A stretch of DNA of 5,042 nucleotides from Actinomycetes bacterium. Lineage in GTDB: Bacteria; Actinomycetota; Thermoleophilia; RBG-16-64-13. The notes beneath the pieces were generated by a model. The model saw nothing but the letters and a program-made list of their open reading frames with translations, had not been told where the DNA came from and did not search any database. Where the stretch lies: the NCBI GenBank assembly GCA_021815245.1, contig JAKAHF010000237.1, positions 1 through 5,042 of the forward strand, written 5' to 3'. Positions 1 to 5,042 of the stretch are shown here, one piece after another. A program made the position numbers and the translations under genes. The first letter of the stretch is position 1. Each line of letters begins with the position of its first letter.

Positions 1-906
1 GGGGCCTCGAGCTGGCTCAAGTTGGGACCTATCAGCGTGCAGCCCTCGGAGTTCGCGAAGCTGGCTCTCGTACTCCTCGGAGCGCACCTGCTCTCGACGG
101 CTCGGGTGCGTCCGGCGACCTTCAAGCTCTTCATGGTCCCCTTCGGACTGGTGGGACTGGGCATGTGTCTGCTCGTCACGGCTGAAGGTGACCTGGGCAC
201 CGCGCTCATCATCGCAGGGCTCATGATCGGCATGCTTTGGGTGGCCGGCATGAAGGGCCGCCATGTGGCACTACTCGCAGGTCTCGGCACAGCGGCCGCG
301 CTTGGGCTCATCTGCTCGAGTGCCGAGCGCATGAGCCGGATCTTCGCCTTCTTGAACCCGTCGGCCGATCCTCAGGACTCCGGGTACCAGCTCTCGCAGT
401 CGCTGGTCGCCCTCGGCAGAGGAGGTTGGTTCGGCGTGGGCCCCGGCGAGAGCATCCAGAAATTCCAGTATCTGCCCAAGGCCCATACCGACATGATCTT
501 CAGCATCCTCGGTGAGGAGTTCGGGCTTGTCGGGACGTTCGCCGTGCTGGTGATCTTCGTGGTCTTCGCGGTAGCCTGTTGGAAGCTGGCGCGCAGGTGC
601 GCCGAACCCATGGGCAAGTACCTCATCGCGGGGTGCGGTATGCTGGTGACCTTGCAGGCGATAGTGCATCTCGGTGGAGTGATCGGGGCTATGCCGCTTA
701 CCGGCGTGCCCCTTCCTTTTATCAGCTACGGGCGCAGCAGCCTGGTGGCCATGCTCATGGCGGTGGGATTGATTCTGGCCGTTGCGAAACGAGCTCCGGT
801 CAGGCCGCGGCCACCAGCAGCAGTGAGGTACGGCGTAAATGTCACGGATATTGATAGCAGGCGGTGGAACGGCGGGGCACGTGGTGCCCGCTCTGGCGCT
901 CGCTGA
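1..906 (+). CDS. ftsW: FtsW, septal peptidoglycan glycosyltransferase (SEDS family), 5' end outside window
   Basis: FtsW polymerises lipid II into glycan strands at the septum together with its cognate class B PBP; it is a polytopic membrane protein. The frame is open from base 1, so the start lies upstream; about the first third of a usual 370-420 residue protein is missing. A TTG at 22 is an internal Leu codon, not a start. Numbering from base 1, visible SEDS marks are QPSE (residues 14-17), the DLGTAL segment (64-69), GYQLSQSL followed by a GRGG-type loop, LPKAHTD with the likely catalytic Asp at residue 164 (bases 490-492, equivalent to E. coli FtsW D297), GEEFGLVG, and LPFISYG (238-244). 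About seven hydrophobic segments alternate with short loops. Odd points are Arg245 where the family has the second Gly of SYGGSS, Gly63 where Pro usually precedes the Asp, and His223 where Asn is usual. The tail after the last membrane segment is Arg/Gly-rich and overlaps murG by 68 nt. RodA is the alternative; the murG neighbour favours FtsW. Confidence 0.93.
   Translation, partial: GASSWLKLGPISVQPSEFAKLALVLLGAHLLSTARVRPATFKLFMVPFGLVGLGMCLLVTAEGDLGTALIIAGLMIGMLWVAGMKGRHVALLAGLGTAAALGLICSSAERMSRIFAFLNPSADPQDSGYQLSQSLVALGRGGWFGVGPGESIQKFQYLPKAHTDMIFSILGEEFGLVGTFAVLVIFVVFAVACWKLARRCAEPMGKYLIAGCGMLVTLQAIVHLGGVIGAMPLTGVPLPFISYGRSSLVAMLMAVGLILAVAKRAPVRPRPPAAVRYGVNVTDIDSRRWNGGARGARSGAR
823..828 (+). 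promoter_or_regulatory. Ribosome binding site for murG, inside ftsW
   Basis: GTGAGG ends 10 nt before the ATG at 839 and contains the GAGG core. It lies within the ftsW coding region. An in-frame TAA at 836-838 directly precedes the ATG, so murG cannot start further upstream. This fixes the murG start at 839 and makes the long ftsW overlap real on the murG side. Confidence 0.6.
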
Positions 907-1972
907 CGTCCTGTCGGCCCGGGGCTTCGAGGTGGCCTTCTGCGGCACCGAACGGGGCATGGAGAAGGAGTTGGTCCCCCGGGCAGGATATGCGTTCTCC
1001 GAGGTGCGCATCCGTGGCTTCACGCGTAGATTGGGGCTCTCGACCCTTCGCACCCTTGGTTCGCTGCCTCTAGCGGCCGTCGACGCTTGGAAGATCCTTC
1101 GAACGTTTCGCCCTGACTGCGTGATAGGGGTAGGCGCATACGCTTCGGGCCCCGTGGTCGCCGAGGCCGCGGCGAGGGGCATACCCTCGGTGGCGATCGA
1201 GATGGACTCCCATATGGGTTGGACCAACCGCATCCTCAGTCGCATGGTCGACAAGGTGTGTCTCTCGTTCGCCGATCTCGACCGGGTTGCCGGGGATGGC
1301 CGTGGCAAGTTCGTATACACGGGCCGACCCCTGCGGCCGTCGCTGTTGCTGGCGACCCGGGAGGAAGGCTTGAGCCGCTTCGGGCTTGCAGCTGAACGGC
1401 AGGTGCTGCTCATCTTCGGTGGGAGTCTGGGCGCCCACACCTTGAACGAGGCGGCGCTCGGCGCGTTCGCGCGCCGGCAGACGCCGTTCCAGGTGCTGCA
1501 CGTGACCGGCAAGAACGAGTACGCGCGCGTCGCGGCGGTGCTCGAGGAGCCGGGCGCCAACTCGTCATACCAGGCGTTCGCCTTTCTGGACGATTTCGCC
1601 CTCGCTCTCGCCGCCGCCGACGCGGTCGTCGGCAGGGCCGGGGGGTCGGTGGCAGAGATCCTCGCGCGCGGGGTCCCCTCGCTGCTGGTGCCCTGGCCGC
1701 TCGCCACGGGAGACCACCAGACCGTCAACGCGCGCCACGTGGAGGCAGCCGGAGCCGCTCTTTGCGTCGCCGACGGTGAACTCGACGGTGAGCGCTTAGC
1801 CGCGGCGGTCGACCGGCTTCTCGATGTCGAGAACAACAGGCGGATGAAGGAGGCGGCTCTGCGATTGGCGCGGCCCGATGCCGCTGACCGCATCGCCGAC
1901 GTCGTAGTAGAATTGGTCGCCGCGCCTGCGGCCCTACACCACGACTCGCCCGACGCGAGGCACCATGACTGA
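839..1972 (+). CDS. murG: MurG, UDP-GlcNAc:undecaprenyl-PP-MurNAc-pentapeptide GlcNAc transferase
   Basis: MurG transfers GlcNAc from UDP-GlcNAc to lipid I to give lipid II on the inner face of the cytoplasmic membrane (GT28 family, GT-B fold). The 377-residue product is slightly longer than the usual 355-370. The N-terminal domain opens with the glycine-rich loop GGGTAGH (residues 8-14), then GTERGMEKELVP, GVGAYASGP, and EMDSHMGWTN (121-130), where most relatives have an EQN-type loop. The C-terminal nucleotide-sugar domain shows GGSLGAHTLN (194-203), GRAGGSVAEI with Glu273 matching E. coli E269 that binds the GlcNAc donor, and DHQTVNA with Gln294 and Asn297. The start ATG is set by an adjacent upstream in-frame stop and by the position of the first glycine loop. 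The last ~18 residues are an unconserved His/Asp-rich tail. It overlaps ftsW by 68 nt and murC by 8 nt, which suggests translational coupling. Confidence 0.96.
   Translation: MSRILIAGGGTAGHVVPALALADVLSARGFEVAFCGTERGMEKELVPRAGYAFSEVRIRGFTRRLGLSTLRTLGSLPLAAVDAWKILRTFRPDCVIGVGAYASGPVVAEAAARGIPSVAIEMDSHMGWTNRILSRMVDKVCLSFADLDRVAGDGRGKFVYTGRPLRPSLLLATREEGLSRFGLAAERQVLLIFGGSLGAHTLNEAALGAFARRQTPFQVLHVTGKNEYARVAAVLEEPGANSSYQAFAFLDDFALALAAADAVVGRAGGSVAEILARGVPSLLVPWPLATGDHQTVNARHVEAAGAALCVADGELDGERLAAAVDRLLDVENNRRMKEAALRLARPDAADRIADVVVELVAAPAALHHDSPDARHHD
1955..1960 (+). promoter_or_regulatory. Ribosome binding site for murC, inside murG
   Basis: GCGAGG lies in the last codons of murG and ends only 4 nt before the murC ATG at 1965, a short spacer. 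Because the murG stop (1970-1972) lies just past this ATG, ribosomes ending murG could restart on murC without needing a strong site. Confidence 0.45.
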
Positions 1973-3368
1973 AGCAGCGACCCACAGCAAGAGTATTCCC
2001 GCGCCCGAGGGGCTGCGCCGGCTGCACTTCATAGGCATCGGTGGGGCGGGCATGAGCGGCATAGCCCTCGTGCTGCACAGCCGGGGGTACCGGGTCACCG
2101 GATCTGATCTCAAGGCGTCGCGCTACACCTCTCTGCTGGAGCAGGAGGGGGTCGATGTCAAGATCGGGCATCGGGCGGCCAATCTCGACCATCCCGATGT
2201 GGTGGTCATATCCTCGGCCATCCCCAATCACAACGTCGAGCTCCAGGAGGCCCGCAAGCGAGGGATCCTCGTGGTGAGGCGCGCGCAATCGCTAGCTTGG
2301 CTCATGGACGCCGGCCGCGGCATCGCGGTCTGTGGCACTCACGGCAAGACCACGACCACCTCGATGATCACACGTTCGCTGGTCGACGGAGGATTCGATC
2401 CGACGTTCTTGGTCGGCGGAGAGCTGAACGATCTCGGCTCCAACGCCCGCCATGGCAAAGGCGACCTCGTGGTCTGTGAAGCCGACGAATCAGACGGATC
2501 GCTTTTGCTGCTCCATCCCAAGGTGGCCGTGCTCACCAATGTGGAACTCGATCACCACAGCCACTACCTGCACATCGAAGACGTGGAGCGAGTGTTCTCC
2601 GAATTTATCGAGCGGCTGCCCGAAGATGGGTTGCTGGTGTACTGCGGCGAAGACCCGCGCGCGACCGCGCTGGCGCGCAGAGCCGGTTGCCGCACCCGGT
2701 CCTATGGATTCACCGACACGGCGGACTATCAGGCGCGTGAGGTGGCGGCAAAGGACAAGGGCAGCAGGTTCGAGATATGGCACGCGGGCCGCAAGATGAC
2801 CGACGCGGCTCTGCAGGTGCCGGGCAGGCACAACGTGTTGAACGCCCTGGCCTGCTTCGTCACCCTCACGGAGCTCGGCGTGCCCCAGGAGCCGATCACT
2901 TCGGCGCTGGCCGCCTTCAGCGGAGCCGTGCGCCGCTTCCAGTTCAAGGGGGAGCGCGACGGAGTGACGGTGGTCGATGACTACGCCCACCATCCCACGG
3001 AGCTACTGGCGACGCTTCGGGCCGCCCGCGACCAGGGTTGGTCTCGGGTGATCGCGGTGTTCCAGCCGCACCTGTACTCACGCACCGAGTATCTGCACCT
3101 CGAGTTCGCCCAGGCGTTGGCCGAGGCCGACGTAGCGGTGGTCACCGACGTGTACGGAGCGCGGGAGGATCCTTGGCCGGGCGTGAGTGGCAAGTTGATC
3201 GTCGATGACCTGCTCAAGATGGGCCACAGCAAGCCCGTGATCTACCTGCCGAAACTGGCCTCGATCGTGGAATACCTTCAGAAACACGCGGCTCGTGGCG
3301 ACCTCGTGCTGACCCTCGGGGCCGGGGATGTGCACAGAGTCGGAGAGCGCTTCCTCTCGCCCGCCTGA
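1965..3368 (+). CDS. murC: MurC, UDP-N-acetylmuramate--L-alanine ligase
   Basis: MurC is the cytoplasmic ATP-dependent ligase that adds L-Ala to UDP-MurNAc, the first step of stem peptide assembly. The 467-residue product has the normal length and all three Mur ligase domains. The UDP-binding Rossmann domain has HFIGIGGAGMSG (residues 21-32). The central ATPase domain has the P-loop CGTHGKTTTT (123-132, Lys128), EADESDGS (172-179), and TNVELDHHSHY (191-201) with the Asp-His pair 196-197. PGRHNVLNALA (286-296) marks the passage to the C-terminal domain, which carries DDYAHHPTE (338-346), FQPHLYSRT (366-374) and a GAGDV near the end. HFIGIGGAGMSG and DDYAHHP separate MurC from MurD, MurE and MurF. 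The ATG overlaps the end of murG in ATGACTGA. About 17 weakly conserved residues precede the first motif, so a later start cannot be fully excluded, but no in-frame ATG or GTG lies between. Confidence 0.97.
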   Translation: MTEAATHSKSIPAPEGLRRLHFIGIGGAGMSGIALVLHSRGYRVTGSDLKASRYTSLLEQEGVDVKIGHRAANLDHPDVVVISSAIPNHNVELQEARKRGILVVRRAQSLAWLMDAGRGIAVCGTHGKTTTTSMITRSLVDGGFDPTFLVGGELNDLGSNARHGKGDLVVCEADESDGSLLLLHPKVAVLTNVELDHHSHYLHIEDVERVFSEFIERLPEDGLLVYCGEDPRATALARRAGCRTRSYGFTDTADYQAREVAAKDKGSRFEIWHAGRKMTDAALQVPGRHNVLNALACFVTLTELGVPQEPITSALAAFSGAVRRFQFKGERDGVTVVDDYAHHPTELLATLRAARDQGWSRVIAVFQPHLYSRTEYLHLEFAQALAEADVAVVTDVYGAREDPWPGVSGKLIVDDLLKMGHSKPVIYLPKLASIVEYLQKHAARGDLVLTLGAGDVHRVGERFLSPA

Positions 3369-3372
3369 GGGG
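3366..3372 (+). promoter_or_regulatory. Ribosome binding site for murB, overlapping the murC stop
   Basis: TGAGGGG has a purine-rich core 7 nt before the GTG at 3380, the best Shine-Dalgarno match in the window. Its first three bases are the murC stop codon TGA, so a ribosome terminating murC sits on the murB site. This supports the GTG start of murB. Confidence 0.65.
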
Positions 3373-3379
3373 TCCACGC

Positions 3380-4369
3380 GTGGATCTGCCTGCCGCAGCC
3401 TACGAAGCCCTGCGCGCGCTTGACGGTGTGCGTATATGGCGAGATGCGCCCCTCGCGCCCTTCACCACGATCGGCACCGGGGGCAAGGCCGCGGCACTTG
3501 TCACGGTCGCAAACACCCGGGCCGCCGTGGGCGTCCTCGCCGTCGCGGAGGCGCACGAGCTTCAGTGGGTCTGCCTTGGGGCCGGCTCGAACTTCCTGGT
3601 CGCCGACGCCGGATTCCAAGGACTGGTCATCAAGCTCGGCGAGGATTTTGAGTTCGTCGAAGGCCTGCCGGCATGTGCTGCGCCGGGCGCCGAGCCTGTC
3701 GTGCTGACGGTGGGCGCCGCCGCGTCGTTGCCTCGATTGGCCGCGGCGACGGCGGAAGCCGGTCTCGCCGGTCTCGACTTCGCCTGCGGCATACCGGGCA
3801 CCGTGGGAGGGGCGGTGGCCATGAACGCGGGAGCGTATGGCAAAGCACTCCAGGACGTGCTCGTCGACGTGCAGTTCGCGACCGCCTCGGGAGACTTCTG
3901 GATTTCGGCAAGCGAGCTCGACTGCGGATATCGGTTCTGCAACCTGCCCGCGGGGAGCATCGTCTGCGCCGCCCGGTTCGAACTCGTCCCGAGCGAGACA
4001 GAGGTCGTGCTCGAATGTCACCAGTCGATCCTGCGCAAGCGGCGGACGGTGCAGCCTCAGGGAGTGCGCACCTTTGGGAGCACGTTCAAGAACCCGGCTC
4101 AGACAGGTGCGGGGCGCCTTATCGAGGCTGCGGGCCTGAAAGGAGTGCGGTGCGGCGGCGCCGAAGTATCCAAAGTGCACGCCAACTTCTTGGTGAACAT
4201 GGGAGAGGCGACGACGGCCGATGTGCTGGCGTTGATGGGTCTGATGCGTGAGCGGGTTGAGAAAGACTGTGGGGTGGTGCTGGAGCCGGAGGTCAGGCTG
4301 GTCGGCTGCGAGTTCCCCTGGGATAGCTCGCCGTCGGAGCCCGGGGAGCCGCCCCGTTCCGATGGATGA
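3380..4369 (+). CDS. murB: MurB, UDP-N-acetylenolpyruvoylglucosamine reductase
   Basis: MurB is the cytoplasmic FAD/NADPH enzyme that reduces UDP-GlcNAc-enolpyruvate to UDP-MurNAc, the step before MurC. The 329-residue product starts with GTG, supported by a good upstream ribosome site and by the family N-terminus at APFTTIGTGGKA. The FAD-binding PCMH-type domain shows LGAGSNFLV (residues 66-74) and GIPGTVGGAVAMNAGAYG (137-154). The substrate domain has YRFC (184-187) with the active-site Arg185, FGSTFKNP (232-239) with the catalytic acid Ser234, GRLIEAAGLKG, and LEPEVR with the likely catalytic Glu304. The length and spacing suit the shorter type II MurB, like the S. aureus enzyme, not the longer E. 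coli type I. One deviation is Cys187 where the YRxS motif normally has Ser. The C-terminal ~18 residues are rich in Ser, Pro and Glu and unconserved. It follows murC by 11 nt, so coupling is likely. Confidence 0.96.
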   Translation: MDLPAAAYEALRALDGVRIWRDAPLAPFTTIGTGGKAAALVTVANTRAAVGVLAVAEAHELQWVCLGAGSNFLVADAGFQGLVIKLGEDFEFVEGLPACAAPGAEPVVLTVGAAASLPRLAAATAEAGLAGLDFACGIPGTVGGAVAMNAGAYGKALQDVLVDVQFATASGDFWISASELDCGYRFCNLPAGSIVCAARFELVPSETEVVLECHQSILRKRRTVQPQGVRTFGSTFKNPAQTGAGRLIEAAGLKGVRCGGAEVSKVHANFLVNMGEATTADVLALMGLMRERVEKDCGVVLEPEVRLVGCEFPWDSSPSEPGEPPRSDG

Positions 4370-4385
4370 TCGCGCGGGTGGGTGA
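4362..4385 (+). other. Seven-codon mini-ORF upstream of ftsQ
   Basis: The first repeat copy opens with ATG at 4362 and reads MDDRAGG before TGA at 4383-4385, 5 nt before the ftsQ ATG. Its first four residues equal those of FtsQ (MDDR). It overlaps the murB stop as ATGGATGA. No strong ribosome site precedes it, so any translation would rely on restart after murB. It may be only a relic of the duplication, or it may hand ribosomes from murB on to ftsQ. The pattern is seen in the sequence; function is speculation. Confidence 0.3.
4377..4385 (+). promoter_or_regulatory. Weak ribosome binding site candidate for ftsQ
   Basis: GGTGGGTGA is G-rich and ends 5 nt before the ATG at 4391, but has no full GAGG/AGGAGG core. 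It sits between the two repeat copies. ftsQ may depend partly on ribosomes delivered from murB or the mini-ORF. Confidence 0.35.
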
Positions 4386-4390
4386 CCGCC

Positions 4391-5042
4391 ATGGATGATC
4401 GCGTACGCGGCCGGCAGCGATCGGTGAATGGGCGACGAGGCCGCCGCCGCGCGGTTCCTTTCACCATCGTACTCATCCTCCTCATCGCAGCGGGACTCTT
4501 CCTGTGGTTGCGCTCATCGTCGGTGTTCGCGGTCAGGACCATCACCGCGACGGCCACCGAGCGGGTGAGTCGCGAGGACATCGCGGCTGCCACCTCTGAC
4601 GCTCTGGGGGTCAGCCTGCTGCGCCTGTCGACGGATGCCATCGAGGAAGCGCTGTCCTCGCTGCCGTACGTGAGGTCGGCCGAGGTCTACCGCGACTTTC
4701 CCAACACGCTCGAAGTGCGCTTGGTCGAGTACGAACCTCTGGCTCGTCTGCGGGCGGCCGAAGGTGTCGTGTGGCTTGTGAGCGAGGACGGGCGAGTGCT
4801 CGAGAGGGCCGTGCCCCCAAGAGGCTACTCACTGCCGCTGGTCGTGCCGGCGGCCGATCTTGTTCTGGCTGCCGGCGATAGAGTGCCGGCGGAGATCGTG
4901 TCGGCGCTGCCGGTGGTCGTCGAACTTGTCGACGGAGCGGTCGCCGACCGGTTGCCCGATGTCAAGCAGGTGGACGTGACGGTCGCCGGCGAAGTGGGGC
5001 TGACGCTCGCCGACGGCAGCCAGCTGCGCATGGGCACGCCGG
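4391..5042 (+). CDS. ftsQ: FtsQ/DivIB, POTRA-domain cell division protein, 3' end outside window
   Basis: FtsQ (DivIB in Firmicutes) is a single-pass membrane protein of the divisome that joins FtsL/DivIC and FtsB to control septal synthesis. The frame stays open for 217 codons to the window end with no stop; the usual length is about 230-290, so only a short C-terminal part is missing. Residues 1-21 form a basic cytoplasmic tail rich in Arg. One membrane segment runs from about Val22 to Leu40. The POTRA domain begins at VFAVRTITA (45-53) and continues through GVSLLRLS and LPYVRSAEVYRDFPNTLEV (91-109) to the EYEPLARL strand (113-120). A WLVSEDGRVLE segment near 129-139 matches the family's beta-domain signature. 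The ATG at 4391 gives the expected short basic tail plus one anchor; the ATG at 4362 is out of frame. Position after murB and domain order make FtsQ/DivIB the only reasonable family. FtsZ is expected downstream but is not seen. Confidence 0.93.
   Translation, partial: MDDRVRGRQRSVNGRRGRRRAVPFTIVLILLIAAGLFLWLRSSSVFAVRTITATATERVSREDIAAATSDALGVSLLRLSTDAIEEALSSLPYVRSAEVYRDFPNTLEVRLVEYEPLARLRAAEGVVWLVSEDGRVLERAVPPRGYSLPLVVPAADLVLAAGDRVPAEIVSALPVVVELVDGAVADRLPDVKQVDVTVAGEVGLTLADGSQLRMGTP

Larger units (their letters stand above)
4362..4403 (+). repeat. 13-bp direct repeat around the ftsQ start
   Basis: The 13 bases ATGGATGATCGCG occur exactly at 4362-4374 and again at 4391-4403, a 29-bp offset; similarity fades beyond, with 4 of the next 7 bases matching. 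The first copy spans the murB stop codon (TGA 4367-4369); the second begins at the ftsQ ATG. Because 29 is not a multiple of three, the copies are in different frames. It looks like the trace of a short tandem duplication of the ftsQ start region. Confidence 0.75.

Noticed and set aside
22..24. TTG at 22 as the start of ftsW
   Set aside because: The frame is open to base 1 and the residues before it (GASSWLK) continue the conserved SEDS sequence leading to QPSE, so the codon is an internal Leu.
1670..1678. Palindrome GGGGTCCCC in murG as an operator or regulatory site
   Set aside because: It lies in the codons after the conserved Glu273 region of MurG and is explained by coding sequence; there is no loop or nearby promoter.
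271..1893. Minus-strand open frame of 540 codons antisense to ftsW and murG
   Set aside because: Its product is rich in Ser, Arg, Ala and Pro with no domain or membrane pattern I recognise, and it lies wholly opposite two well-supported genes. GC-rich DNA with few A/T third bases often leaves long antisense frames.
3369..3379. Possible promoter between murC and murB
   Set aside because: The gap is 11 nt and is filled by the ribosome binding site and spacer; there is no room for a promoter here, and no convincing -10/-35 pair was seen upstream.
3278..4180. Minus-strand open frame of 300 codons antisense to murC and murB
   Set aside because: Low-complexity Arg/Gly/His-rich translation without recognisable motifs, opposite conserved enzymes; explained by base composition.
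4342..4356. Hairpin CGGGG / CCCCG with a 5-nt loop near the end of murB as a terminator
   Set aside because: The stem is only 5 bp, it lies inside the coding region, and no T-run follows. In GC-rich DNA such stems arise by chance, and ftsQ follows directly.

Overview
The window is a compact, one-direction piece of a bacterial division and cell wall (dcw) cluster. It holds five plus-strand genes with almost no space between them: ftsW (5' end missing), murG, murC, murB and ftsQ/divIB (3' end missing). I see no RNA gene, insertion sequence, CRISPR array, promoter or terminator. The minus strand has only long shadow reading frames typical of GC-rich DNA.

Organism: the DNA is GC-rich by eye, with strong G/C preference at third codon positions, and starts are ATG or GTG behind GAGG-type ribosome binding sites. 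The ftsW-murG-murC-ftsQ order is that of Actinobacteria and other Gram-positive dcw clusters, but murB lies between murC and ftsQ, unlike the usual Mycobacterium/Streptomyces layout. MurG has an EMDSHMG acceptor loop instead of the common EQN-type loop, and MurC has a NVELDHHSHY motif. From memory these resemble deep-branching actinobacterial lineages such as Coriobacteriia or Thermoleophilia relatives. This placement is an inference with moderate confidence at best.

Layout: bases 1-906 encode the C-terminal part of FtsW, the SEDS glycan polymerase of the septum. murG (839-1972) starts inside ftsW with a 68-nt overlap and makes lipid II from lipid I. murC (1965-3368) overlaps murG by 8 nt and adds L-Ala to UDP-MurNAc. 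murB (3380-4369, GTG start) follows after 11 nt and makes UDP-MurNAc from its enolpyruvyl precursor. ftsQ (4391 to window end) encodes a single-pass POTRA protein of the divisome. MurB and MurC therefore act early on the soluble precursor, MurG finishes the lipid-linked unit at the membrane, FtsW polymerises it, and FtsQ belongs to the complex that controls septal synthesis. The overlaps and tiny gaps suggest one mRNA with translational coupling.

Points for a second look are local. There is a 13-bp direct repeat at the murB/ftsQ junction that duplicates the ftsQ start region and leaves a 7-codon mini-ORF. The ftsW/murG overlap is unusually long. Several normally conserved residues are replaced in FtsW, MurG and MurB. 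I found no sign of an undescribed system; this is a core housekeeping locus.
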